Shown in pieces: positions 26,398 to 35,110 of a stretch of DNA of 64,000 nt. The number at the start of each line of letters is the position of its first letter. Position 1 is the stretch's first letter. The stretch is from CAZDXB01 sp964509335. Its GTDB lineage: Bacteria > Bacteroidota > Ignavibacteria > Kapaibacteriales > UBA2268. The notes beneath the pieces are model-generated. The model saw only the letters and a list, made by a program, of their open reading frames with translations. It was not told the origin of the DNA and ran no database searches. The DNA is taken from positions 1 through 64,000 of the forward strand of contig CAZDXB010000018.1 in the NCBI GenBank assembly GCA_964509335.1, in the 5' to 3' direction. The position numbers were made by a program, and so were the translations under genes.

Positions 26398-27195
26398 TTA
26401 TTTGCCTTTTTTCCATTTCATCCAAACGGCGGAGTTGACGTCTTTTTCTTCGGCTCCTTTATCCCAAATTCCCACTTCGAGATTTTCCAGCCAATTCAAG
26501 AACTTCTCGACGTTCTCTCCTTTAAAAAACGTTCCGTGTTGGGGGCAAATCATTTTCGGATTGACTCTCCTTACTCGGTTAACCCAACCCTTGATAGCCG
26601 ACGTCGAAGGCATCCATCTTCTGTGGAATTTTTCCATATATTTGACGTGCTCTTCAAAATTATCAACAAAAAAATTGGATTTGTGGTCGGGCAAAAGAGC
26701 GGCGCCGATATCGCCGGAAAACAAAATATCGGCTTTGGGGTCGTAGCAACTGTAATTGCCGGATGAATGGCAATAATGCGCCGGAATTAAATATAGACTC
26801 GAATTGCCTAACTGAAGCTCCATCCCTTCGTCGGGAATAGTATTCAACTCTAAAGTCGTTCCCATTCCAAAATGAGATATAAAACCGGTCCAAAGCCAAG
26901 AGCAATAAACTTTCACGTCTGTGCATAAATCCAGCCACATAGAAAGAGAAGAGGCAATATCGGGGTCTTGATGACTCGCTACTATAACTTTTATATCGTC
27001 GGTTGATATATATTTTGTTATTTCAGTTAAAACTTGAGGGAAAATCGCCGTTCCTCCCGGGTCCAACAACATAGCTTCGCCGTTGTCGATAATTATCAAC
27101 TCGTTAGTGTCTATTACTTCTTTTTGTTTTTCGGAATCTCTACCGAGAGCTACCCACTTATGTCCGTTTTCTTCGAATAGTATATCGCTAATCAA
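26398..27195 (-). CDS. ODP-type metallo-beta-lactamase-fold diiron protein
   Basis: 265 residues. The fold and ligand motifs are those of flavodiiron/ODP proteins: VASHQDPDIASSL (H-Q-D-P-D), PAHYCHSSGNYSCYD, LFSGDIGAAL and ICPQHGTFF. There is no flavodoxin domain, so it is a stand-alone oxygen-binding di-iron domain like the ODP sensors of spirochaetes that couple O2/NO sensing to chemotaxis. The first ligand pair has Gln where many flavodiiron enzymes have Glu (HxExD). It lies just downstream (about 14 bp) of a chemoreceptor-like gene. Function is inferred as sensing rather than reduction. Confidence 0.8.
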   Translation of the reverse strand: MISDILFEENGHKWVALGRDSEKQKEVIDTNELIIIDNGEAMLLDPGGTAIFPQVLTEITKYISTDDIKVIVASHQDPDIASSLSMWLDLCTDVKVYCSWLWTGFISHFGMGTTLELNTIPDEGMELQLGNSSLYLIPAHYCHSSGNYSCYDPKADILFSGDIGAALLPDHKSNFFVDNFEEHVKYMEKFHRRWMPSTSAIKGWVNRVRRVNPKMICPQHGTFFKGENVEKFLNWLENLEVGIWDKGAEEKDVNSAVWMKWKKGK

Positions 27196-27209
27196 TTTGC
27201 TTCTCCCTT

Positions 27210-27989
27210 TTATTGTAACTTATACTGAGATAAAATCAACAAAATTTTGTTGCCGTCTTTTATTTTGTTAAGAATATTGTCCAAATTCTCGTTTAAACTC
27301 TCGACTATCGACTTGATATTGCTAATTAAACCGCTAAAGTCAGCCTTCTCTCCAACTAAATACGCAGACTCAATCGCTATGTTTGAACCCATATAATTTG
27401 CAATAAAACCGTTCCTTCGTATCCTCTCTATCTTTTTCTCGGACTTAGAAATTATCAATTGAGTCGCGCTTAATTCTTCAAAAAGCTCGCTCATCAGCTC
27501 TAATATCTTATTTACCAACAATTTAATGTTACGCGCCCTGTTAGCCGACAATTTGTTAACGAACTTTTTATTACCAATACTTCTTAAGTCGTCGGCGTTC
27601 AGCAAATCGATTTTTTCCACTTCGAAGTTCGACCTGCCGTTTCCTAAATCGCCTTTCAAATTATTAACCAATGCGAAATTGTAAATCATAAATTTTCTTA
27701 CCGTAATAGAACTGAGAGTGATTTGATTTGATAATTTCCTCGCTAATTTCTCTAAATCGTTTAACTCCGGCGAAATTTGACCGGGCAAATCGGACAAAAA
27801 ACCGGAAAGAGTTATCAGCGATTGCCCTTGCTTGTCGCCTATTCGGGCGGCTTGAGCTATTCCGTTAAAAGCCAAAAGCTTCAAATCTTGACTTATCGTT
27901 TGAATTGAACGAGCGCCGTTCAAAATTTCTATTCCTATGCCAAAGACTTTAGTAACGTTGTGTTTAAACTTTAATAAATTATCGTCCAT
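27210..27989 (-). CDS. Soluble degenerate chemoreceptor-like protein
   Basis: 259 residues, almost entirely helical with no membrane segment. The stretch SQDLKLLAFNGIAQAARIGDKQGQSLITLSGFLSDL lines up with the hairpin tip of methyl-accepting chemotaxis proteins (INLLALNAAIEAARAGE...GFAVVA-EVRKLA) but with many changes, so it may no longer bind CheA/CheW. The C-terminal half is also coiled coil. It is 14 bp upstream of the ODP diiron gene and probably co-transcribed. I infer a soluble oxygen/NO-responsive signalling pair. No cheA or cheW is in the window. Confidence 0.55.
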   Translation of the reverse strand: MDDNLLKFKHNVTKVFGIGIEILNGARSIQTISQDLKLLAFNGIAQAARIGDKQGQSLITLSGFLSDLPGQISPELNDLEKLARKLSNQITLSSITVRKFMIYNFALVNNLKGDLGNGRSNFEVEKIDLLNADDLRSIGNKKFVNKLSANRARNIKLLVNKILELMSELFEELSATQLIISKSEKKIERIRRNGFIANYMGSNIAIESAYLVGEKADFSGLISNIKSIVESLNENLDNILNKIKDGNKILLILSQYKLQ

Positions 27990-28061
27990 ACATAATACCG
28001 CTTTTAAAATTATTTATTATATAACTATCGTCTGAAAAGCAAAAATATTTAAAAAAATTAA

Positions 28062-29501
28062 CTATTTTTTTGAGGCTAATTTTAAATAATTGCTAATTCT
28101 TTCTGAAAAGGCGTATTTCAGCGGTCTCGGGGCTATTTTTATCGAAGCCGCTTTTTCGGGAAAGTTGCGAAGACGAATTTGATTAATCACCGAAACGACA
28201 AAACCGAAAAATATCCAGGTAACGTAACTAACCAAGTTGTTGCCGGAAACAAAATTGATTAGAAACAAAAAAGAGACGATATAAAAAGCCGTAGCCCCAA
28301 GTTTTCTTAAATCCTCGGGAAGATTTTTCATTGTGAAAATATTAACCAATATTCTACCAGTTACAATGAACAAGGAAGCAAACAAGCCGCAAAAAATAAA
28401 GAAACCTATGATTCCCGTTTCTGACAAAACGGTTACCGCCGACGAATCAGAGAATTTAACGCCCTCGTCGTTATTATAAGCGGTAAGCCCCAAACCGGCG
28501 CCGTTTATCGGATGCTCTTCCCAAATATCGATTCCCATTTTAGCGGAATAAACGCGAACGGAATAAGATTCGCCGTATGTTCCCTGTCCGCCTAAAAGCA
28601 AGCCCGACACTCTTTTCGAAAACAACTTCACTACGCTAGTCCCAGTATAATTCTCAACAACGGCGTCCGCTACGAATATAATCAAAGCCGACGAAATAAC
28701 GCCTATCAAAAAAGGTTTAAACGCTCCGGATTTATTAAAGAGCAACACAATTCCGGCAATCATAACTAAACCGATAAATCCGGTCAAAGAAAAACAAAGA
28801 AATAAAGTAATAAGAGAAATTACGAAAAGAATTACAGTAAAGATTTTCGACTTGAAAAAAGGCTTCATTTTTTGAACATACGGGGCTATAATAAAACTCA
28901 GCGTTACTAAATTATAGGAGGCGAGAGCCGAGGGCTCGGTCATTATCGAAGTGGCTCTAAAAAAAGCTCCGTAACGTAAGCTAAATTGTTTGATTTGCGA
29001 TACGCGCTCGCTCCCTTCGGGAAGTAAGGAGACGTTAGTAAACTTAAGCCAAGCCAGCGGCAAATCGTAAGCTCTCGCAAATAATTGATAAATTCCGAAA
29101 ACGTTTATAAACAACGACACCATAAGCCAAGTCTTAACAGCCGCCGTCCATACTTTGTAATTGATTTTATAAAAAGCGCACACAAAAGTAAAGAATCCTA
29201 TGAAAATTATATGAATAGTAGTTTTTAGAAATTGAATAATTTGGACCGTAGAAGCCTTTACCAAAGGAGTTAATCCAGAAATAACAAGCGCCGCCAGAAA
29301 AGCTATAAAGAAAAAATGAAAGGATTGTTTGCTAAACTCAAATTTATCGCCGTCCCAAATTATTCTTTTAAGAAAATAAAGGTAGAAAGCCAGTATAGTA
29401 AAATCCAAAGCCGTTACGCCGTAAGTCGATACGGCAAAGAATTGATATACGTCCGTAACATAAGATATGAAAATCAATATTATTATTATAACAAGCGTCA
29501 T
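28062..29501 (-). CDS. O-antigen ligase-like polytopic membrane protein
   Basis: 479 residues with about 12 hydrophobic helices and a large periplasmic loop. The segment GIDIWEEHPINGAGLGLTAYNN (with H-P-x-x-G-x-G) is the hallmark of the Wzy_C / O-antigen ligase family that links or polymerises surface polysaccharides. It is a single gene flanked by non-glycan genes, so the glycan is unknown. It is AT-rich compared with neighbours. Confidence 0.8.
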   Translation of the reverse strand: MTLVIIIILIFISYVTDVYQFFAVSTYGVTALDFTILAFYLYFLKRIIWDGDKFEFSKQSFHFFFIAFLAALVISGLTPLVKASTVQIIQFLKTTIHIIFIGFFTFVCAFYKINYKVWTAAVKTWLMVSLFINVFGIYQLFARAYDLPLAWLKFTNVSLLPEGSERVSQIKQFSLRYGAFFRATSIMTEPSALASYNLVTLSFIIAPYVQKMKPFFKSKIFTVILFVISLITLFLCFSLTGFIGLVMIAGIVLLFNKSGAFKPFLIGVISSALIIFVADAVVENYTGTSVVKLFSKRVSGLLLGGQGTYGESYSVRVYSAKMGIDIWEEHPINGAGLGLTAYNNDEGVKFSDSSAVTVLSETGIIGFFIFCGLFASLFIVTGRILVNIFTMKNLPEDLRKLGATAFYIVSFLFLINFVSGNNLVSYVTWIFFGFVVSVINQIRLRNFPEKAASIKIAPRPLKYAFSERISNYLKLASKK

Positions 29502-29708
29502 TTCGTCTCTTCAAATTACTTATTTTCTGAAATATTCATTCATAACATTTTCCCGTTTTTACAAAGATAGATAAAAAAAGTATTTTATAATAAACGCTAT
29601 TGAAACAAGCAGAAATCAAGAAAAACCTAATCATATCCGAAAACTATCTTTTTTATACGTTCATATTATCATATTTTTGCTAATAAAGTCTTAACAATTG
29701 AGAAAAAT

Positions 29709-31541
29709 ATGTGCGGAATAGTAGGATACATAGGCAATCAAAAAGCTTCTAAAGTATTGCTCAACGGACTTAGAAGATTGGAATACAGAGGATACGACTC
29801 TGCCGGCATTTCCTTAATAGACAACGGCAAAGTAACTACAATAAAACAAGCCGGTAAAGTAAAAGATTTAGAAGACAAATTACGCGGCAAAACTTTCGAA
29901 TCGAACATAGGCATAGCTCACACGAGATGGGCTACGCACGGCGCGCCCAACGACATAAACGCGCACCCACATTCCGACAACTCGGGCAATATATCATTGA
30001 TACATAACGGAATAATAGAAAATCATTCCGTATTAAAAAAGAAACTTCAAGAAAAAGGCTATACTTTCAAAACCGAGACCGATTCGGAAGTTTTAGCAGT
30101 TTTCATCGGAGCCTTGTATAAGGAGTTAGGGAACTTGGAAGAAGCGGTAAGGCTGGCTCTTTACGACATCGACGGAACTTTCGGGATACTAGTTCTTTCG
30201 AATTACGAACCGGACAAATTAATCGCCGCTCGTCGAGGCAGCCCAATGGTGTTAGGAATCGGCGACGAAGAATACATCGTAGCTTCCGACGCGTCGGCGA
30301 TAATACAACATACGCGCCAAGCCGTTTATCTATCTGACAACGAGATGGCGATAGTTAATCGGAAAGGTTACGAGACTAAAACTATTGACAACGAAAGCAC
30401 ATACAACAAGATATACGAAATCGAATGGGACTTGGAACAAATTGAAAAAGGCGGCTTCAAATACTTTATGCTTAAAGAAATTTTCGAGCAGCCGGAGACA
30501 TTCCAAGAAGCCCATCGAGGCAGATTGATTTCAAGAGTCGGGAACGTAAGATTAGGAGGATTGAGACAAGTCGAGGACAAGCTCAGAAAAGTTAAAAGAA
30601 TAATAATCACCGCCTGCGGAACTTCATACCACGCCGCGCTAATCGGCGAATATATGATAGAAAAACTAGCGCAGATTCCCGTAGAAGTAGAATACGCCTC
30701 CGAATTCAGATATAGAAACGCCGTGTTGGATTCCGACGACATAGTTATCGCTATTTCACAAAGCGGCGAGACCGCCGACACTTTAGCCGCGGTAAAAGAA
30801 ACCAAACAAAAAGGCGTTACTGCGCTGGGCATAGTAAACGTCGTCGGCAGTTCGATAGCCAGAGAAACCGACGCCGGAATTTATATACACGCCGGACCGG
30901 AAATAGGCGTCGCCTCTACTAAAGCCTTTACATCGCAACTCTCTGTCCTATCGCTATTAGCTCTTTATTTAGGAAGAATGAGAAACCTCTCGCAAAGCGA
31001 CGGAAAAAGAATCGCTTCGGAAATACTTGAAATACCGAAAAAAATGCAAAGCATTCTCGACAAACACGAAAACGTGCACGCAATCGCAAAAGAGTTTACT
31101 AACGCTAAAAACTTTCTATATCTGGGACGCGGCTTCAACTTTCCAGCGGCTCTCGAAGGCGCTTTGAAGCTGAAAGAAATATCATATATCCACGCCGAAG
31201 GCTATCCGGCGGCGGAAATGAAGCACGGTCCAATCGCTTTGATAGACAAGAATATGCCTGTAGTTTTCATCGCGATAAAAGACGAAATCTACGATAAAGT
31301 AATATCTAATATCGAAGAGGTTAGATCGCGCAAGGGGAGAGTAATCGCCATCGCCACCGAAGGCGACGAAGAAATCAGAAAACATTCGGATTTCGTAATA
31401 TATATACCGGAAACTTTGCCTATGTTCACTCCGGTCTTATCGGTATTGCCGCTTCAACTGCTCGCTTATTACGTGGCGGACGAACTTGGCAAAGACGTCG
31501 ATAAACCTAGAAATTTGGCGAAAAGCGTAACTGTCGAATAA
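29709..31541 (+). CDS. glmS: Glutamine--fructose-6-phosphate aminotransferase (isomerising)
   Basis: 610 residues. It makes glucosamine-6-phosphate for peptidoglycan and lipopolysaccharide. The N-terminal nucleophile Cys2 (MCGIVGYIG) and the THTRWATHG-type strand (AHTRWATHGAPNDINAHPH) mark the class II amidotransferase half. Two SIS domains follow (ITACGTSYHAALIGEYMIE, ISQSGETADTLAAVKE, YLGRGFNFPAALEGALKLKEISYIHAEGYPAAEMKHGPIALI), ending DKPRNLAKSVTVE. Full length. Upstream (29502-29708) I see no glmS ribozyme core. Its stop lies 2 bp from a convergent gene. Confidence 0.97.
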   Translation: MCGIVGYIGNQKASKVLLNGLRRLEYRGYDSAGISLIDNGKVTTIKQAGKVKDLEDKLRGKTFESNIGIAHTRWATHGAPNDINAHPHSDNSGNISLIHNGIIENHSVLKKKLQEKGYTFKTETDSEVLAVFIGALYKELGNLEEAVRLALYDIDGTFGILVLSNYEPDKLIAARRGSPMVLGIGDEEYIVASDASAIIQHTRQAVYLSDNEMAIVNRKGYETKTIDNESTYNKIYEIEWDLEQIEKGGFKYFMLKEIFEQPETFQEAHRGRLISRVGNVRLGGLRQVEDKLRKVKRIIITACGTSYHAALIGEYMIEKLAQIPVEVEYASEFRYRNAVLDSDDIVIAISQSGETADTLAAVKETKQKGVTALGIVNVVGSSIARETDAGIYIHAGPEIGVASTKAFTSQLSVLSLLALYLGRMRNLSQSDGKRIASEILEIPKKMQSILDKHENVHAIAKEFTNAKNFLYLGRGFNFPAALEGALKLKEISYIHAEGYPAAEMKHGPIALIDKNMPVVFIAIKDEIYDKVISNIEEVRSRKGRVIAIATEGDEEIRKHSDFVIYIPETLPMFTPVLSVLPLQLLAYYVADELGKDVDKPRNLAKSVTVE

Positions 31542-31542
31542 A

Positions 31543-32037
31543 CTACTCGCGCGGAGGTCTGCCTCTACCCCTATGTTTCATTAGCATTCTACCCAACTCT
31601 TTGGGAAATCTGTTCTCGAAAACCAGCAGTTTAGCGTACTTTTCAGGACTTAGCAAGTTCTCAAAATCCTTTACTTTTTTGATATGAAGCTCGAAAAATT
31701 CTCTTTGCTCCTTAAGAAGATTCTCGGACAACTCCTCGATTTTGCTTTCGGACGCTCCCTCGTCGAGTCCTTCCATCAATTTCTTAGACGCTTTTTCGAT
31801 ATTCTCTCTCTGGTCTTCGAGCTTATTTTCCCAAGAGGAGTATTTAACAATGAACTTGTCCGCTTTTTCTTCTTTTAAATCCAAAACTTCCAATAGCTTC
31901 ATTTTTTTCATCTGGCAAATTCGCTCTCTCGCTTTATGCGGCGGGCGAGCGTGTTGAGCGTCCAGCTCCGCCGGCGTCAACAAAAACAAAAACGCGAGAA
32001 ATGAAATCGCGCTATGAAGTAAAATCCGCATTTTCAA
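31543..32037 (-). CDS. Spy/CpxP-like periplasmic protein
   Basis: 164 residues with a signal peptide (MKMRILLHSAISFLAFLFLLTPAELDA) and an all-helical charged mature part. ARERICQMKKMKLLEVLDLKEEKADKFIVKYSSWENKL resembles the LTxxQ-type N-terminal motif of the Spy/CpxP family, and it ends in a basic RGRGRPPRE tail. Such proteins act as periplasmic chaperones or metal/stress sensors and often sit in ECF sigma operons, as here. The start overlaps the anti-sigma gene by 26 bp. Confidence 0.7.
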   Translation of the reverse strand: MKMRILLHSAISFLAFLFLLTPAELDAQHARPPHKARERICQMKKMKLLEVLDLKEEKADKFIVKYSSWENKLEDQRENIEKASKKLMEGLDEGASESKIEELSENLLKEQREFFELHIKKVKDFENLLSPEKYAKLLVFENRFPKELGRMLMKHRGRGRPPRE

Positions 32038-32734
32038 TCTCCTCCAATATATATTGAATATCTTCTTCGCTGAATTGGTCTAAATTGTCGTAAATATCGT
32101 ATTCGCTCCTAAAGGCTACTCCGCCGACTCCGTAATTCTCCGTTCCTTCCGAGCTTACCGCTTCCTGAATCGCTTCCTCGTAAATCTCGCTAATCGCCGC
32201 TTCGTCTAAAGAAACGAGATACTCGTTCATTTCGCTTTCAAAAGTAGGACTAATATCGGACGCCGCTTCGTAAATAGCGTCGTACTCGGCGGTCTCTCCT
32301 ATTGTCGATTCAATATCTTCAGAAGTAAGCCCCGTAAAACTTTCCTCGTAACTAACCGCTGTAACTGTATCTCCCTTTTTAAACAAAGTTCCAAAATCAA
32401 ATACGTCAACCACAATTAAAACGAGAATAGCTATAACGCCAACAGTCGGCAGAAGTAAACGAGAGGCGTTGGCGAATCGGGAGCTATTCTTCTTTTCTGA
32501 TAGCCTATTGTTAACTTTAACGGACAAATTTCGGGCGCGACGGGCTATTATTCCGTCAATGTCCATCTCCTCCGCTTTTTTAAAGACGGCTTGGGCGCTC
32601 TTAAGCTCTTCTTCTATATCGGGAAAATTCGGCAGGGTGTTTTCGAATACTTCCCTTTCCTTCGCCGGCAATCTATTAAAAAGATAATCCGGCAAAGCGC
32701 CTTGCATCTCGTCGTATGTATATTTTTCTTTCAT
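32012..32734 (-). CDS. Putative anti-sigma factor, single-pass membrane protein
   Basis: 240 residues. The N-terminal cytoplasmic part (YDEMQGALPDYLFNRLPAKEREVFENTLPNFPDIEEELKSAQAVF) has the shape of an anti-sigma domain without the zinc HxxxCxxC motif. One membrane helix (about 92-110, LLLPTVGVIAILVLIVVDV) precedes a very acidic periplasmic tail (SEEDIQYILEEIENADFTS). It lies 18 bp downstream of the ECF sigma gene, which is the main reason for the call. Confidence 0.68.
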   Translation of the reverse strand: MKEKYTYDEMQGALPDYLFNRLPAKEREVFENTLPNFPDIEEELKSAQAVFKKAEEMDIDGIIARRARNLSVKVNNRLSEKKNSSRFANASRLLLPTVGVIAILVLIVVDVFDFGTLFKKGDTVTAVSYEESFTGLTSEDIESTIGETAEYDAIYEAASDISPTFESEMNEYLVSLDEAAISEIYEEAIQEAVSSEGTENYGVGGVAFRSEYDIYDNLDQFSEEDIQYILEEIENADFTS

Positions 32735-32752
32735 ATATTTATCCTCGTCAAA

Positions 32753-33325
32753 TTAGACTTTATCTTTCAATTCTTCGGACAATTTTTTCACCGCTTGATA
32801 GTAATTCGCCTTCAGTCCGCCGACGCTGGTTCCCAGCATATCCGATATTTCCTTGTAAGGCAAATCCTCGAAATACCTCATAGCGAAAGTTTCTCTCTGT
32901 TTCTCAGGCAATTGCGACAGAGCTTCGAGAAACGTTTCGCCGAACTCTTCGCTTTCCATAGCCTCTTCGGGATTTTTCTCCGAACTTATTATATCCAAAC
33001 TAGCGTCGTCGTCCGCTCTTTTAAATATAGACAAGATTTTCTTCTTTCGGTTTAAATTTAAGCTAACGTTTACGGTAATTCTATACAGCCAAGTTTTAAG
33101 AGAGCTTTTGCCTTTGAATTTATTCAGATTTTGCAGAGCTTTAATCATAGCTTCCTGAGCGGCGTCCTCGGCGTCGTCGTAGGATTTCAAATAGCGCAAA
33201 GCGGTAGAGAAAACGAAACTCTGATACCTCCGAACGAAAGCTGTCGCTCCGCGCTCTCTGTCGCCTTCCAAATACTCGCTTATTATTTCCGTGTCTTTCG
33301 CCAATATTAAAACCGACGCGTCCAA
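32753..33325 (-). CDS. ECF-family RNA polymerase sigma factor
   Basis: 190 residues. Region 2 is visible as RRYQSFVFSTALRYLKSYDDAEDAAQEAMIKALQNL...LKTWLYRITVNVSLNLNRKKK, and region 4 is LPEKQRETFAMRYFEDLPYKEISDMLGTSVGGLKANYYQAVKKL with its helix-turn-helix. It heads an operon with the putative anti-sigma and Spy-like proteins, suggesting control of an envelope stress response. The regulated promoter is not identifiable here. Confidence 0.92.
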   Translation of the reverse strand: MDASVLILAKDTEIISEYLEGDRERGATAFVRRYQSFVFSTALRYLKSYDDAEDAAQEAMIKALQNLNKFKGKSSLKTWLYRITVNVSLNLNRKKKILSIFKRADDDASLDIISSEKNPEEAMESEEFGETFLEALSQLPEKQRETFAMRYFEDLPYKEISDMLGTSVGGLKANYYQAVKKLSEELKDKV

Positions 33326-33687
33326 ACCAAAAAACTCCCATATAATATAATAAAAATCTATCTATTTGACGCGAAATAATCGGAAAGGTTTAATATAATA
33401 AGGAATAAGAATGGGAAAAATTCACTAGCGACAAGTTTTAACTCGTCGAAATATGGAGTGGTAGAACAGTCTTCCAGCCTGTTCTTCTTGGATTATTTCT
33501 TTATATACTCAATTAACAAGCGCCTGAGCAATTGAATATAAAGGACTAAAGTTCTTTCGATAAGATGTTCGACGCCTCCGAAGCGTCAGAAATCGGGGAC
33601 TTTAATTTTTTTGCTTGAAAAGAATAGATTTTGTATCTTACTTTTATGAATTTATTACAAAAAAGAACGTCTCAAAAAGGAAGATAA
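33326..33687. repeat. Intergenic repeats and hairpins before the toxin-antitoxin cassette
   Basis: About 360 bp with no gene. AGAACAG (33463-33469) and CTGTTCT (33479-33485) form a hairpin. The 17-mer GAACAGTCTTCCAGCCT (33464-33480) recurs at 34414-34430 on the other side of the toxin-antitoxin genes. A second hairpin, GACGC...GCGTC with flanking GAT...ATC arms (about 33564-33594), precedes a T-run and resembles the palindrome at 34441-34469. Confidence 0.7.
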
Positions 33688-33915
33688 ATGAGAACGCTAC
33701 AAATAAACATACCGGATTCGGTCGAAAGAAACGATAACGAAATAACTATGTTTATAGCGGCAAAGCTATATGAAGAGGGAACTTTATCCGCGGGACAAGC
33801 CGCGGAGTTAGCCGGTTTGTCAAAAAGAGCTTTCATAGAAATTCTTGGAAAGTACGGCGTTTCAGTCGTCAGTTCGTCTTTAGAAGATTTAGAATCAGAC
33901 ATAGCAAATGCCTAG
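33688..33915 (+). CDS. UPF0175 family antitoxin
   Basis: 75 residues. LQINIPDSVERNDNEITMFIAAKLYEEGTLSAGQAAELAGLSKRAFIEILGKYGVSVVS is the UPF0175 helix-turn-helix pattern, which pairs with DUF3368 PIN-like toxins. AAGGAAGATAA before the ATG is a good ribosome-binding site. It overlaps the toxin gene by 8 bp. It likely binds and autoregulates its own promoter, as in similar modules. Confidence 0.85.
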   Translation: MRTLQINIPDSVERNDNEITMFIAAKLYEEGTLSAGQAAELAGLSKRAFIEILGKYGVSVVSSSLEDLESDIANA

Positions 33916-34357
33916 AGTCGTTATACCCGATACCAGTTGTTTGATTGTCTTCGATAATATCGACGGCTTTAATATTCTGAGAGAAGTTTATAAAGACATT
34001 TTAACGACTCCGGAAGTATTAAACGAATACGGCGTCGCGCTCCCTAAATTCATTAAGGTTGTTTCCGTTAAAAACAAAAAATATCAAAACTTTATCGAAA
34101 CCCAGCTCGACATTGGCGAGTCGTCGGCAATAGCATTAGCCGCGGAAATAAAGAACTCGTTATTAATATTGGACGATTTGAGAGCTAGAAAGATAGCCGG
34201 GCAATTAGGTTTTAATATAACAGGTTCTCTCGGGATTATAAATAAAGCCAAAAAAATGGGCGTAATAAATAAAGTTGAGCCGTATATAAAAAAGCTAATC
34301 GATTCTGGTTTTTATATCTCTGAAAAAGTCATAAATGAACTTTTACGTAAAAAATAG
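33908..34357 (+). CDS. DUF3368 PIN-domain-like toxin
   Basis: 149 residues. The PIN-type acidic residues are visible: VVIPDTSCLIVFDNI at the start, LDIGESSAIALAAE in the middle (E) and LLILDDLRARKIAGQLGFNITGSLGIINKAKKMG near the end. That sequence is the DUF3368 signature. These are presumed ribonucleases inhibited by the UPF0175 partner encoded just upstream. Confidence 0.85.
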   Translation: MPRVVIPDTSCLIVFDNIDGFNILREVYKDILTTPEVLNEYGVALPKFIKVVSVKNKKYQNFIETQLDIGESSAIALAAEIKNSLLILDDLRARKIAGQLGFNITGSLGIINKAKKMGVINKVEPYIKKLIDSGFYISEKVINELLRKK

Positions 34358-34413
34358 CGAGTTAACCTAAAATCAATAACCCCAAGCTAGAAATCGTCTA
34401 AATATGGATGGGT

Positions 34414-34480
34414 GAACAGTCTTCCAGCCTTTTCGAAAAAATGTCCGACACTTTGAAAGTGTCGGACATCTAATTTTTAG
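34414..34480 (+). terminator. Direct-repeat copy plus perfect 13-bp palindrome with T-tract after the toxin gene
   Basis: The 17-mer GAACAGTCTTCCAGCCT (34414-34430) repeats 33464-33480. ATGTCCGACACTT (34441-34453) and AAGTGTCGGACAT (34457-34469) form a perfect 13-bp stem with a 3-nt loop, followed by CTAATTTTTAG. It could serve as a terminator for the toxin-antitoxin operon, but the palindrome also looks like a dispersed repeat. Confidence 0.65.
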
Positions 34481-34552
34481 CGTAGGATAGAGCAGACGAG
34501 TGCGCCCACTCTACCGCAATAACAATTAGTAATTGGTAATTAGTAATTAATC

Positions 34553-35029
34553 CTACCTCGTTACGTCCAAAATTTTATACTCGATTTTGCCGACGGGAGC
34601 GTCTATTTCCACCTCGTCGTCGATTTTCTTGCCCATTAAAGCCTTCCCCAGAGGCGAGGAAACGGATAGCTTCTTGTTGTAAAAATCGGCTTCTTCGTCG
34701 CTAACGAGAGTAAATTCCACTTCGGAATCGTTCTTTTTGTTCAACAGCTTGACTTGCGATAAGATGTATATTTTATCGTTTGGCAATTCGTCCGGGTCTA
34801 TTATTTCCGCGTTGGCGAGATTTTGCTCGAGCTTCGATATTTTCATCTCGAGCATACCCTGCTCGTCTTTGGCGGCGTCGTATTCGGCGTTTTCCGACAA
34901 ATCGCCGTGAGAGCGCGCTTCGGCGATTTTTTCGGCTACCTTCTTCCTCTCTGTAATTTTCAACCGCTTTATCTCTTCCTCTATCTCCCTAGCTCTTTCC
35001 CTCGTTAAATAAACGACTCTGTCTGACAT
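34553..35029 (-). CDS. greA: Transcription elongation factor GreA
   Basis: 158 residues. It rescues backtracked RNA polymerase by stimulating transcript cleavage. The N-terminal coiled coil carries the acidic tip (RSHGDLSENAEYDAAKDEQGMLEMKISKLEQNLANAEIID), and the C-terminal FKBP-like domain ends with SPLGKALMGKKIDDEVEIDAPVGKIEYKILDV. Both are standard GreA. Full length. Downstream gene of yajC-ribBA-greA on this strand. Confidence 0.96.
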   Translation of the reverse strand: MSDRVVYLTRERAREIEEEIKRLKITERKKVAEKIAEARSHGDLSENAEYDAAKDEQGMLEMKISKLEQNLANAEIIDPDELPNDKIYILSQVKLLNKKNDSEVEFTLVSDEEADFYNKKLSVSSPLGKALMGKKIDDEVEIDAPVGKIEYKILDVTR

Positions 35030-35110
35030 AAAATCCTCTTTTAATAAAACAATAAGCTTAAGTCCTTAAATAAAGACTCTTCAAAAAAAGTTCGATTAAT
35101 ACGCGTTTAA

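Noticed and set aside
29502..29708. glmS ribozyme upstream of glmS
   Set aside because: No pseudoknot core or typical flanking stems could be recognised in this region.
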